A DNA stretch of 22,510 bases from an uncultured Bacilli bacterium (GCA_934098505.1 CAKOOR010000013.1:1-22510), one strand, 5' to 3'. Counted from the stretch's first letter, positions 1-7,722 are shown. Numbers and translations are program-made. Notes: a model not told the origin generated them from the letters alone.

Positions 1-216
1 GATTTAAAAATAAATGATAAAATAATTGAAAGAATATCAAAGATAGAATTAATAAGTAAGATTAACTATTTAGAAGCAAATAGCTTAGAATTAGTGGATA
101 GCACCGGTAAACTAATAGATATATTTAGTATGAGTAGTATTGATATCCAAGATAACTATGGTATATCTTTAGAAACAATAATAAATACTTATGGTAAAGG
201 AGAAACGAGAAAATGA
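1..216 (+). CDS. 3' end of an unknown protein (partial)
   Basis: The frame is open from the first base of the window to a TGA stop at 214-216 and encodes the last 71 residues of a protein whose start lies outside. The visible part is charged, rich in Ile, Lys and Asp, with no membrane segment or recognisable motif. The stop overlaps the ATG of the next gene as ATGA, so the two genes are translationally coupled and share a transcript. The terminal TGA is also evidence that this organism reads TGA as stop. No function can be assigned. Confidence 0.7.
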   Translation, partial: DLKINDKIIERISKIELISKINYLEANSLELVDSTGKLIDIFSMSSIDIQDNYGISLETIINTYGKGETRK

Positions 217-533
217 TATTTGATAAATACTTAAGTGATATTTATTTAGATATCCTATATAGTAATTATAACTTAGATTATTTAAAATCAATAGATTCTA
301 ATAACTTTGTAGAAATATATAACTTACTTAAAAGTAAAGGCTTCTATTTTATAGAAGATATTATAATTAATTATATGGATATATTTGAACTAGATAGTTA
401 TTATTTAAATAAAGTTTTAACTTACTTAGAAAGTAAAATGGGTAAAGATTATATTAAAAGAATTGGTCTTAATATGACTATTTTAGATAAAATAATCGAT
501 ACGACAATAAATCTAGAAATGAAAGAAGACTAG
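213..533 (+). CDS. Small unknown helical protein, 106 aa
   Basis: The start ATG at 213 overlaps the stop of the upstream gene (ATGA) and has an AAAGGAG ribosome binding site at 195-201. The product is a 106-residue soluble protein rich in Tyr, Ile, Leu and Asp, predicted to be mostly helical. It has no signal peptide, transmembrane segment, Cys or metal-binding motif. It is the last gene of its transcript, since a strong terminator follows within 10 bases. I do not recognise the family. Coupling to the preceding gene suggests that the two act together. Confidence 0.7.
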   Translation: MIFDKYLSDIYLDILYSNYNLDYLKSIDSNNFVEIYNLLKSKGFYFIEDIIINYMDIFELDSYYLNKVLTYLESKMGKDYIKRIGLNMTILDKIIDTTINLEMKED

Positions 534-542
534 TAGGCTACT

Positions 543-572
543 AAACTGTTAAAGAAATTTAGCAGTTTTTTG
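543..572 (+). terminator. Rho-independent terminator
   Basis: Stem AAACTGTTAAA (543-553), loop GAAA, stem TTTAGCAGTTT (558-568) with one G-U pair, then a T run. It ends the transcript of the two genes at 1-533. Confidence 0.85.
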
Positions 573-698
573 CTTTTATAAATCATTAATTTTCACCACT
601 TTTTACTAAAAAATGATAAAAACTAGTGAAAATAGATGAAATAATGTCGAGATTTTTTTAAAATTATTTGTCTTATAAGTCGTTTTTTCTAAAAAATA

Positions 699-728
699 TT
701 TACTAAGAAAGATTAATTGTGATATAAA
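699..728 (+). promoter_or_regulatory. Promoter of the tandem paralogue operon
   Basis: TTTACT at 699-704, an 18-base spacer, and an extended -10, TGA-TATAAA, at 720-728. The expected transcription start (about 735) lies almost on the GGGAG ribosome binding site at 734-738, so the leader would be extremely short. Confidence 0.5.
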
Positions 729-746
729 ATAATGGGAGCAGTAAAG

Positions 747-1346
747 ATGAATAATAATAAAGAAGAACAAGAAAAAATAGTTAGACATAAAGAACTATTC
801 TTACAAGGAGTTAAAGATAAAAAAATTGGTTTATTTAGTGATAATTTTTTAAAACTAATGAGTACTTTTGATTATTTAGGAGTACCCTTTATAACTTTTG
901 CTACTAGTGGTATTTTTAAATATAAATATTATAGAGATATATTGATAATTGAAGCTTATCTTTTAAGTAAATATGGTAATGTAAAGATTATAAAAAATGA
1001 TAGTAATCATTGTTTGATACTTTTAGAGAAAGATAATGGTTTAAAATATATTTATGATTCTTTAAATGGAATGGTATTTACTTATGATATTTTTATTGAG
1101 TTAGAAGGTAAAGTCTTTGAAGAAATAGTACAACAAAATAAAATTAATGAATATTTTGTAAATAATGATAATATAAATTATATTGATTTAGATAGTAATA
1201 AAAGAAAGACTTTAGTTGAGGCAAGTATTAAAAACTATAAATTACAATTAGGAAAATTAGAAATAGATATTTTAGATTGTTTAAGTAGTTATATGATTGA
1301 GGCAAGTAACGATAAGGATAATAGTAAAAAGAAACAAAAAAATTAA
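747..1346 (+). CDS. Unknown protein, tandem paralogue A
   Basis: The chosen start is ATG 747 (199 aa), because GGGAG at 734-738 sits 8 bases upstream. An in-frame ATG at 732 has no SD. The protein is soluble with a Lys/Asn-rich C-terminal tail. It is clearly related to the next gene. Both share an LLK/FLK-x-M-x-x-FDY segment, a helix after it, a strand pair ending in YIYD (Asp104 here) and a late RK-x-L-h-E-x-SI-x-x-Y motif (h = hydrophobic). The His88-to-Asp104 spacing followed by a short turn resembles the His/Asp half of a transglutaminase-like core, but no catalytic Cys is seen and the His is absent in the paralogue. A degenerate member of that fold is only a guess. Function is unknown. 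Confidence 0.75.
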   Translation: MNNNKEEQEKIVRHKELFLQGVKDKKIGLFSDNFLKLMSTFDYLGVPFITFATSGIFKYKYYRDILIIEAYLLSKYGNVKIIKNDSNHCLILLEKDNGLKYIYDSLNGMVFTYDIFIELEGKVFEEIVQQNKINEYFVNNDNINYIDLDSNKRKTLVEASIKNYKLQLGKLEIDILDCLSSYMIEASNDKDNSKKKQKN

Positions 1347-1412
1347 AAAATAAAGAAAAAACTTGCTAATTATTAGTGCTGGTGGTATAAGTTTAAGAGC
1401 GGAGGATAAGGC

Positions 1413-2021
1413 ATGATGATAGAAGAAATAAAAAGATTATATGAAGATTTAAAAATAAGGATAAAAACAAATAAAGAAATAAAGGAAGGTAATGTTCAAA
1501 AATATGATGATATACTTTTAAAAAGGATGATAGATTTTGATTATTATAATATTCCAATGATTTATAGTTTATTTAATCCAGGTTTTAAGAAAATTGGACT
1601 TAAGGATATTTCTTTAGGATTAGCAAGATTTTTAAAAGAAAAAGGATCTGTTAGTTTAGTAAGATCTCGTGCTAATGATTATTATCTTTTAGAACTTAAA
1701 GTGGGAGATAAGACTTATATTTATGATGTTTTAACTAAGTTAGTTTATAATAAAGATACCTACTATGAGATAAATAGCGATATTCCTTATGTAAAATTAG
1801 TAACTTCTGAAGAATTAGATAAAATATTAGAAAATGATATGTATTTAATGCGAAAGGCAGAAGAAACAGAGGCTAGAAAAGCGCTAATTGAAAGTAGTAT
1901 TAATGATTATCAAAACGGCGAAGAAAATAGTTTTAGAACCAATGAAGCTTTAAATACTTATGTAAGGGAAGTAGTTACATTAGAATTAACTAAGTTAAAT
2001 GATTTTAGCAGGTATCAATAA
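1413..2021 (+). CDS. Unknown protein, tandem paralogue B
   Basis: 202 residues. The start ATG at 1413 has a strong GGAGG at 1401-1405; ATG 1416 is an alternative. It lies 66 bases behind its paralogue with no terminator between them, so the two are probably cotranscribed. The shared landmarks are FDYYNIP near residue 42, the helix DISLGLARFLKEKG (about 65-78), the TYIYD strand ending at Asp105 and RKALIESSINDY near residue 155. The residue matching His88 of the paralogue is Asp89 here, so if the fold is transglutaminase-like this copy cannot be an active enzyme. There is no signal peptide and no membrane segment. The family is unrecognised. Confidence 0.75.
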   Translation: MMIEEIKRLYEDLKIRIKTNKEIKEGNVQKYDDILLKRMIDFDYYNIPMIYSLFNPGFKKIGLKDISLGLARFLKEKGSVSLVRSRANDYYLLELKVGDKTYIYDVLTKLVYNKDTYYEINSDIPYVKLVTSEELDKILENDMYLMRKAEETEARKALIESSINDYQNGEENSFRTNEALNTYVREVVTLELTKLNDFSRYQ

Positions 2022-2032
2022 AACAAGAGAAT

Positions 2033-2048
2033 GTCAAAAAGTTTTGAC
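2033..2048 (+). promoter_or_regulatory. 16-bp palindrome over the -35 of the ABC gene
   Basis: GTCAAAA-AG-TTTTGAC is a perfect inverted repeat with 7-base arms, and its right arm contains most of the TTGACT -35 hexamer. It could be a repressor operator. The same bases followed by TTTTTATTTT could also act as a weak terminator for the upstream paralogue pair. Confidence 0.45.
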
Positions 2049-2073
2049 TTTTTATTTTGAAATCTTGTATACT
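2044..2073 (+). promoter_or_regulatory. Promoter of the first fused ABC transporter
   Basis: TTGACT at 2044-2049, an 18-base spacer and TATACT at 2068-2073. It lies between the upstream gene and the ATG at 2098, giving a leader of about 18 bases. Confidence 0.6.
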
Positions 2074-2097
2074 ATAACTATAGTAGAGGGATTTAAG

Positions 2098-4557
2098 ATG
2101 ATAGTTTTAGAAAATGTGAGAAAAGTTTATAAAGCTAAGAAAACGGCTAGTACGGTAGCTTTAGATAATGTTAGTTTTAAAATACCTAGTAAAGGTTTAT
2201 ATTTTATTACGGGGGAAAGTGGTAGTGGTAAGTCAACTTTGTTAAATATTATTGGTGGTTTGGATAAAATAGATACGGGGTCAATCAAGGTTGGCAATTT
2301 GGCTTTAGAAACTTTGAGTAAAAAAGATTTAGTTAAATATCGTAATACATGTGTTGGCTTTATTTTTCAAGATTATAACCTATTTTTAGAATATAATGTT
2401 TATGACAATGTAAAGTTAGCTTTAGAATTAAGTAATCAAGAAAGTAAAACTGATATCGAAGAAATTTTAAAAAGAGTAGGTCTTTATGATTTAAGATTGC
2501 GAAATATTAATGAACTTTCGGGTGGGCAAAGGCAGCGAGTAGCAATAGCCAGAGCTTTAGTAAAAAATCCACAAGTAATTTTGGCTGATGAACCAACAGG
2601 AAACCTAGATAGTGATACTTCTAGACAAATAATGGAACTTTTAAAAGAAATAAGCAAAGATAAATGTGTCATCGTGGTAACGCATGATAAGACATTAGTT
2701 AATGAATTTGCTAGTGGTTTTATTACTATGCAAGATGGTAAGGTAGTAGATGATAATATTGTTGCTTTAAAAGATGATGAAAGTGTAATAAATTTAAGAA
2801 AATCAAATTTTAAGAGTAAATATGCTTTAAAATTTACTTTACATAATATAAAAATGAAACCGGTTAAGTTTATTATGACCCTTATTTTAACAGCTTTTGC
2901 GCTTAGTTGGGTATGTATTATGTTTTCTTTTATTCTATTTGATAAAAATAAATATACAGCTAGAGTTTTAAGAGAACATAATGTCTATAAAGTAGGTATT
3001 CAAGCAACCAAATGTACGAAGGGATATGATTATGTCGATTGTAATCCAAAATCGCTTGAGGCAACTGATACGATTGTAAAAGAAGGTAGTCCCGTATACG
3101 ATATTCGAGATTTGAAATTGAAATATGGACCTGTTGAAGATAATGACAAAGTAATTGCAAGCAATGATATAGTAGAAATAAAAAACGATAATATTTTAAA
3201 ATTATTAAATGGACGATTACCACAAAATGATAATGAAATCGTTATTGATAAAAATATTGCTTACGATATTTTAAAATATGGTATTTATGATAAGGAAAAC
3301 GTGCTTACTAAGCCAGATGATATGAACAGTATTTTAGGACTAGAAACTTATCTGGGTAAATATTTAGTGACAATAGTTGGAATTAATGAATTTCAAAGTG
3401 ATCAAGATTTTTTAGAACTACGTCAAAATTTACCAGTATCACCTAAAGTAGAAATTAATTTTAATCAATATACGGAAGATAATAATATTTATGTTAAGGG
3501 TTTAGTAGATAATCAAGAGATGATTTATACTAGTGAAGAAATGCTTAATAATTATCAGTTACCTATAAGAGATAGTAAGTTAGAAAGTAGTAATATTATT
3601 GGCGTATTAACTAATGTTAACTATTATAATGAAAATATCAAGTATTATGATTTAAACTTTAACCTAGTTAATAAAAAATTAGCTAGTGATGAAGTAGTTA
3701 TAAGTGCTAATGACATTTTAAATGCTCATTCTTATAAGATAGGTGATTTTAATAAGTTATTTAATGACTATCAAAAGAATAATAAAGATGTAGGATATGA
3801 TGAAGCTTTCTTTAATTTTATTAAAGAGGTGTTTACAAAATATAAAGATGTTTTTAATGTTGAACTTTATAATTTTATAAATTCATTGAAAAGGGATAAT
3901 AATACTACTAAATTAAAAGTAGTGGGAATTAGTTTTGATGATAATAGTTATATTAGTGAAGAACTTTATAATATTATAGATCATGATAAGAAAATTATTA
4001 CTAAAGTATATATTGGTTTTGATACTAAGGAAGAGTTAGATCTTTTAGTAAATAAGTATAGTTATCAAAGCAATATATTTGAGGAAGGAGAGATGTTAAG
4101 TTTAGTTAGTGATTTAGGAGGATATATTGCTGGTATTAATATTTTTTATCATTATGTTCGTCCTTATTTAAATATAATTACGTTAGTAATTGGGTTTTTT
4201 GCTATTTTGTTAATATTTAATTTTATTAATGTTACCGTAAGTTATGCAAAGAAAAATATCGGTATTTTAAAGAGTTTAGGTGCTAAGAATAAAGATATTT
4301 ATAAGATATTTAGTTATGAATCTTTAATTATTGCTGTTTTAGCGTTTTTACTAGGTATTCCTATGTGGAATGGGGCTTGTAAGATGGCCAATATGTTATT
4401 CTTTAATGATGAAATTTATATTGGAGGAATGGAGATTAATGCCCTAGCGCCCCTTATAACGTTAGCTTTAAGTCTTGTTTTATCATGGCTAGTTAGTATG
4501 TTAAGTTGCAATAAGATTAGTAAGATGCAACCAGTAGATGCGATATTAAATAAGTAA
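2098..4557 (+). CDS. ABC transporter, fused ATPase-permease (MacB/FtsX type)
   Basis: The start is ATG 2098, with AGAGGG at 2085-2090; the frame is open further upstream but that part overlaps the preceding gene and lacks an SD. 819 residues. The N-terminal ATPase has Walker A GESGSGKST (39-47), Q-loop Gln91, signature LSGGQ (140-144), Walker B VILADE (160-165) and H-loop His196. Next come TM1 (about 258-281), an extracellular domain of about 410 residues, and three C-terminal TM helices (about 693-716, 743-760, 782-802). The FtsX-type loop IGILKSLGAKNKDIYKIF lies between TM2 and TM3. Members of this class use ATP as mechanotransmitters, often for peptide export, antimicrobial-peptide resistance or lipoprotein handling. 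No two-component system or membrane fusion protein is adjacent, so the substrate is unknown. Confidence 0.9.
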   Translation: MIVLENVRKVYKAKKTASTVALDNVSFKIPSKGLYFITGESGSGKSTLLNIIGGLDKIDTGSIKVGNLALETLSKKDLVKYRNTCVGFIFQDYNLFLEYNVYDNVKLALELSNQESKTDIEEILKRVGLYDLRLRNINELSGGQRQRVAIARALVKNPQVILADEPTGNLDSDTSRQIMELLKEISKDKCVIVVTHDKTLVNEFASGFITMQDGKVVDDNIVALKDDESVINLRKSNFKSKYALKFTLHNIKMKPVKFIMTLILTAFALSWVCIMFSFILFDKNKYTARVLREHNVYKVGIQATKCTKGYDYVDCNPKSLEATDTIVKEGSPVYDIRDLKLKYGPVEDNDKVIASNDIVEIKNDNILKLLNGRLPQNDNEIVIDKNIAYDILKYGIYDKENVLTKPDDMNSILGLETYLGKYLVTIVGINEFQSDQDFLELRQNLPVSPKVEINFNQYTEDNNIYVKGLVDNQEMIYTSEEMLNNYQLPIRDSKLESSNIIGVLTNVNYYNENIKYYDLNFNLVNKKLASDEVVISANDILNAHSYKIGDFNKLFNDYQKNNKDVGYDEAFFNFIKEVFTKYKDVFNVELYNFINSLKRDNNTTKLKVVGISFDDNSYISEELYNIIDHDKKIITKVYIGFDTKEELDLLVNKYSYQSNIFEEGEMLSLVSDLGGYIAGINIFYHYVRPYLNIITLVIGFFAILLIFNFINVTVSYAKKNIGILKSLGAKNKDIYKIFSYESLIIAVLAFLLGIPMWNGACKMANMLFFNDEIYIGGMEINALAPLITLALSLVLSWLVSMLSCNKISKMQPVDAILNK

Positions 4558-4587
4558 GATAAATTTAATTAATGGTATAAGATACTC

Positions 4588-4628
4588 AAAAACACTTCTG
4601 ATATGTTTATAGAAAGAAGTGTTTTTTT
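4588..4628 (+). terminator. Rho-independent terminator
   Basis: A perfect 12-bp stem, AAAAACACTTCT (4588-4599) with AGAAGTGTTTTT (4615-4626), and a T tract to 4628. It ends the ABC transporter transcript. Confidence 0.9.
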
Positions 4629-4657
4629 AATTATTAAATTGCCGATTTAAAACTTAA

Positions 4658-4686
4658 TTTACTTGTTTACGGATAAATGATAAAAT
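4658..4686 (+). promoter_or_regulatory. Promoter of the HipA-like kinase gene
   Basis: TTTACT at 4658-4663, a 17-base spacer and an extended -10, TGA-TAAAAT, at 4678-4686. Confidence 0.6.
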
Positions 4687-4718
4687 GGTAGTAGGATTTA
4701 TTTAAAGGAGTGAAGACT

Positions 4719-5885
4719 ATGTATACTTTAAAAATTTATGATCAGCCGCTGGTTAAATTTAATATGGAAAATAAACCTACTTTAAAAATTTCAAACATTG
4801 AAGTAGTTTCTAAGGATATTGCAGTTTTTCCGGAGGTATTAAAAAAAGAAGTAACTAGAGATACCATTAAAGAATTTTTACAACAACGCATTGTGCCCCA
4901 AAATAGAACTTTTGTAAAAAATATATTAGAAGCACAGAATTTGGATTATCGAGATATCAAGGGAATAATTGATATTTCTAAAGGCCTTTCTTTAATTGAT
5001 TGTTACTGGATAACTACTGATGATAGTTTGCAATTTGCCGATTATAATTTATATGATAATAATTTTTCGGAAGTATTATCACTAGTTGCTTTTACTGGTT
5101 ATTCTTCTAAGGTTAAAGGTATAGCTACTTCTCCAGAATTTACTACCGATGGAGCTTTACCAAAAGCATGGCGTCGTATTGAAAATGAAGTGTTTTTATA
5201 TAAAGGAAGTACAGAGTATTTAAAAGCTTCAAATGGTGGCAATGAACCTTATAGCGAATATTATATATGTCAACTAGAAGAATTAATGGAAATTAATCAT
5301 GTAAGTTATGGCTTGGAAAAGTGGAAAGGAATGTTAGCTTCAACTTGTAAGCTTTTTACTTCTAAAGAGTATTCTTATGTCCCAATTTATTTAGCTAGTG
5401 GTTTAAAGGATATTGATGATATTTATAGATGGTGTTGTAAGGTTGGTTTTGCTTTAGAATTTGCTAATATGATAATGTTGGATGCTCTTACTTTTAACTG
5501 GGATAGACACTTTGGAAATTTCGGAGTATTAAAAGATAATAAGACAGGTAAATATGTTGCTTTTGCGCCAATTTTTGACAATGGGGCGGGTTTATTATCT
5601 GATGCTCCAAGTGAAATCTTTAATAGTAAAAAAGCATTTATGGATTATTATAAAAATGATAGAGAATTACAAAAGTCTAATTATGGTGTAGATTATAGAA
5701 CTTTAGTGGAAATGTATTGTTCAAAAAAACAAATAGTATTTTTAAGAAAAGCTGCACTTTTTAAATTTAGAAAGCATCCTAAATATAATCTTGATGATAA
5801 TAGATTAAAATTATTAAATGATATGGTAAATGCACGAGCAGTAGAATTAATAGATATTATTCTAAATAGTGATTCTAATAAATAG
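4719..5885 (+). CDS. HipA/CtkA-like serine/threonine kinase
   Basis: The start is ATG 4719 (388 aa), 8 bases after AAAGGAG (4704-4710); the GTG at 4710 is part of that SD. The kinase core is recognised by the catalytic loop NWDRHFGNFG (260-269; Asp262, His264, Asn267) and the metal-binding FDNGAG (286-291; Asp287, the DFG-like position of HipA-fold kinases). A Gly/Ser/Thr-rich segment, TSPEFTTDGALPKAWRR (137-153), could serve as the phosphate loop, followed by FLYKGS with Lys162. Residues 89-97, GLSLIDCYW, form a motif I associate with phage and gut Firmicutes HipA-like proteins. There is no HTH domain and no HipB-like antitoxin beside it. The gene has its own promoter and terminator, so it is an orphan closer to CtkA than to a classical HipBA toxin. 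The substrate is unknown. Confidence 0.8.
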   Translation: MYTLKIYDQPLVKFNMENKPTLKISNIEVVSKDIAVFPEVLKKEVTRDTIKEFLQQRIVPQNRTFVKNILEAQNLDYRDIKGIIDISKGLSLIDCYWITTDDSLQFADYNLYDNNFSEVLSLVAFTGYSSKVKGIATSPEFTTDGALPKAWRRIENEVFLYKGSTEYLKASNGGNEPYSEYYICQLEELMEINHVSYGLEKWKGMLASTCKLFTSKEYSYVPIYLASGLKDIDDIYRWCCKVGFALEFANMIMLDALTFNWDRHFGNFGVLKDNKTGKYVAFAPIFDNGAGLLSDAPSEIFNSKKAFMDYYKNDRELQKSNYGVDYRTLVEMYCSKKQIVFLRKAALFKFRKHPKYNLDDNRLKLLNDMVNARAVELIDIILNSDSNK

Positions 5886-5941
5886 AAGAAAGATAGAGTA
5901 TACTTGAATGTATTTTAAAAAAAATCAGCTTTTTTATCAAA

Positions 5942-5968
5942 TTAGCACTTATCTATTGACAGTGCTAA
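5942..5968 (+). promoter_or_regulatory. CIRCE element (HrcA operator)
   Basis: TTAGCACTT-N9-CAGTGCTAA matches the CIRCE consensus TTAGCACTC-N9-GAGTGCTAA at 16 of 18 positions. The two changes are the innermost base of each arm. The right arm overlaps the -35 hexamer, so HrcA binding would block RNA polymerase. An extra half-site AGTGCTA lies at 5974-5980 and runs into the -10. Confidence 0.9.
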
Positions 5969-5984
5969 TAAAAAGTGCTATAAC
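5956..5984 (+). promoter_or_regulatory. Heat-shock promoter of hsp20
   Basis: A consensus TTGACA (5956-5961), a 17-base spacer and an extended -10, TGC-TATAAC (5976-5984). It lies within and just behind the CIRCE element. Confidence 0.85.
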
Positions 5985-5990
5985 ATAATT

Positions 5991-6053
5991 GTAAGTAAAA
6001 AGAGTACTTACAGGTATTAAAATTGTATTATTGGGTACCCTATAAAAGGGGTA
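5991..6053 (+). promoter_or_regulatory. Structured 5' leader of hsp20
   Basis: The leader is about 80 bases, long for this window. It has a perfect 7-bp hairpin (GTAAGTA 5991-5997 with TACTTAC 6005-6011) and a weaker one (TACCC 6036-6040 with GGGTA 6049-6053). I see no U-rich stretch that pairs with the GAAAGGA ribosome binding site (6058-6064), so an RNA thermometer is possible but unsupported. Confidence 0.35.
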
Positions 6054-6074
6054 ACATGAAAGGAAATGATTTAT

Positions 6075-6491
6075 ATGATGTTAGTACCAAATAGAGATTT
6101 TGATTTATTTGATGATATTTTTGGAGATCCATTCTTTAGAAAAACTGAAAGTAAAATGATGAAGACGGATATCCGTGAAGATAAAGATAATTATGTAATT
6201 GATATTGATTTACCAGGATTCGATAAAAAGAATATCAAAATTGATATTACTGATGGTTATTTAACTATTAATGCTAAAGTTAATAATGAAGATAATGAGA
6301 AAAAGGGCGGTAAATATATTAGAAAAGAAAGATATTATGGTGAATGCTCACGTAGCTTCTATGTTGGTGATGATGTAAAAGCTGAGGACATTAAAGCTGG
6401 CTTTAAAAATGGTATTTTAACTTTAGAAGTACCAAAGAAGGAAAATAAAGGTAAATTACCTGAAAAGAAATATATTGAAATAAAAGATTAA
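6075..6491 (+). CDS. hsp20: Small heat-shock protein, Hsp20/alpha-crystallin family
   Basis: An ATP-independent holdase chaperone that forms oligomers and keeps unfolding proteins soluble in the cytoplasm. The preferred start is ATG 6075 (138 aa), because GAAAGGA at 6058-6064 is only 1 base from the in-frame ATG 6066 but 10 from 6075; ATG 6078 is also possible. The N-terminal arm, FDLFDDIFGDPFF, is typical. The alpha-crystallin domain runs from about residue 30 to 122, with the YVIDIDLPGF strand (40-49), KKNIKIDITDGYLTI (51-65) and the closing NGILTLEVPK (112-121). The C-terminal tail ends KKYIEIKD and carries an I-x-I-type motif (IEI). The gene is monocistronic, under a CIRCE/HrcA-controlled promoter. 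Confidence 0.95.
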   Translation: MMLVPNRDFDLFDDIFGDPFFRKTESKMMKTDIREDKDNYVIDIDLPGFDKKNIKIDITDGYLTINAKVNNEDNEKKGGKYIRKERYYGECSRSFYVGDDVKAEDIKAGFKNGILTLEVPKKENKGKLPEKKYIEIKD

Positions 6492-6513
6492 ATATATTGT
6501 CGTTTGAGAGAAT

Positions 6514-6540
6514 AACATGCTAATAGCGTGTTTTTCTTTT
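6514..6540 (+). terminator. Rho-independent terminator
   Basis: Stem AACATGC (6514-6520), loop TAATA, stem GCGTGTT (6526-6532) with one U-G pair, then TTTCTTTT. It ends the hsp20 transcript. Confidence 0.75.
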
Positions 6541-6563
6541 GCAAACTTTTTGGCTAAAATATA

Positions 6564-6592
6564 TTGACATTAAGATAGTAAAATGCTATTAT
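6564..6592 (+). promoter_or_regulatory. Strong promoter of the 230-aa unknown gene
   Basis: A consensus TTGACA (6564-6569), a 17-base spacer and an extended -10, TGC-TATTAT (6584-6592). Confidence 0.75.
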
Positions 6593-6617
6593 ACATGGCA
6601 ATTAAGGGTGATTATTT

Positions 6618-7310
6618 ATGGAAATTGCTGAAGTTGTAGCAAATAACAATGAAAAATTAGTAACAAGAGAGGATTGTCTAAATGCTGGAAGAGAAGCTTA
6701 TTTAGCTTTGATACATAACGAACAAGATTATTTTGAAATGTTAAATTTAGAACATTCTACCGATTTAAGATATTTAAAATATGCAGTTATGAATAAGCTT
6801 TCACTTATAATAAATGATATTAGAACTTTAACTAATGAAGATTTAAGAGAAATAAGTACTACTTTAGATGCATATATGACTTTAGCCAATCGAGAAGAAC
6901 TAGAAAAATATTTAAAAACATTGGCAGCAAAACGTGAAAAATATGTAATGGTACTTTCCAGATTTCATAAACTTAGAAGTAGTTTTTTACAAAAAAAGCA
7001 AATGAGAAAGTCAAAGATTGATACAGGAAGTTGGATATCCAGTGAATATGTTTTAGAAACTGTTAAAAATTATAGTAATGTTTCTTCTTATAATGTAAAT
7101 TATAGTTGTGATTTATTGGAAGCTGATAACAGTTCTTTCTTGGAAATATTAAATTCATTAAAGAAAGTACTTGAAAATAAGTATCAAGAATATAGTGAAA
7201 AATGCCGTAAGAATGATGAAGGTAACAAACTTCAAAAGGATTATGATGCGGTTATTAAGAAATATGATGTTGCTATGAGTTTAGATTCTGGCATTAAACT
7301 AAGTTTATAA
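6618..7310 (+). CDS. Unknown helical cytoplasmic protein, 230 aa
   Basis: The start is ATG 6618, with AAGGGTG at 6604-6610. The protein is soluble, highly charged and predicted to be almost entirely helical. Likely coiled-coil stretches are at about 88-125 (REELEKYLKTLAAKREKY and following) and 175-225. There is no signal peptide, membrane segment or catalytic motif. It is a single-gene unit with a near-consensus promoter, so it is probably well expressed. I do not recognise the family. Confidence 0.75.
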   Translation: MEIAEVVANNNEKLVTREDCLNAGREAYLALIHNEQDYFEMLNLEHSTDLRYLKYAVMNKLSLIINDIRTLTNEDLREISTTLDAYMTLANREELEKYLKTLAAKREKYVMVLSRFHKLRSSFLQKKQMRKSKIDTGSWISSEYVLETVKNYSNVSSYNVNYSCDLLEADNSSFLEILNSLKKVLENKYQEYSEKCRKNDEGNKLQKDYDAVIKKYDVAMSLDSGIKLSL

Positions 7311-7321
7311 TAATGAAAAAG

Positions 7322-7352
7322 AGCTATCTATTGAAAAAATAGGTAGCTTTTT
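7322..7352 (+). terminator. Rho-independent terminator
   Basis: Stem AGCTATCTATT (7322-7332), loop GAAAA, stem AATAGGTAGCT (7338-7348) with one U-G pair, T run to 7352. It lies 12 bases after the preceding gene. Confidence 0.85.
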
Positions 7353-7466
7353 AGGATAAATGGCAAAATACTTTGTTTTTCTATATAATGGAAGTAGCTT
7401 TAATGTTAAGAAGCTATGAGAAAAATTAGAATAAAATAGATGAAATTGAATGTTAAGGAGATCACA

Positions 7467-7722
7467 ATGATATAAGAAGTAAAGGAACAATTATATGAGT
7501 TATTAAATTGTGATAATTCAGGACACTAATTTGATCAAAAGAGTTTTAACTTTAACCTTAAAATTTACTAACAAAGAAAATGCGAGTAAATTGGTAGTGA
7601 TTTTAATAACATTGTTACATTTTGATAGAAATATTTATCCAATTGAAAATATGTTGTTTCAAAATACACACAAAGAATATTAAAATTTAAAAGAATTAAT
7701 GCTAGATTATTTAGGAGATTAG
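7467..7722 (+). pseudogene. Decayed small gene with stops and a frameshift
   Basis: A good ribosome binding site (AAGGAG 7455-7460) precedes ATG 7467, but codon 3 is TAA. The same frame then reads coding-like residues EVKEQLYELLNCDNSGH up to a stop at 7527-7529. The next frame (+1) continues from 7531 with another coding-like stretch of about 50 residues, including NKENASKLVVILITLLHFD, a stop at 7681-7683, then NLKELMLDYLGD and a final TAG at 7720-7722. A TATAAT at 7384-7389 may be the old promoter. Together these suggest a gene of about 85 codons broken by two nonsense changes and one frameshift. The original function is not recognisable. Confidence 0.5.

Noticed and set aside
606..788. 60-codon minus-strand open frame
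   Set aside because: It is hydrophobic by AT bias, has no ribosome binding site and overlaps the promoter and start of the real plus-strand gene at 747.
2484..3223. Two minus-strand open frames inside the ABC transporter gene
   Set aside because: They are antisense to a well-supported ATPase and permease and carry no signals of their own.
5886..5940. Terminator after the HipA-like kinase gene
   Set aside because: Only an A-run/T-run pair around TCAGC is present. A stem made of A-T pairs alone is too weak to call in DNA this AT-rich.
5991..6064. RNA thermometer in the hsp20 leader
   Set aside because: Two small hairpins exist, but neither pairs with the ribosome binding site and no four-U or ROSE-like motif is seen.
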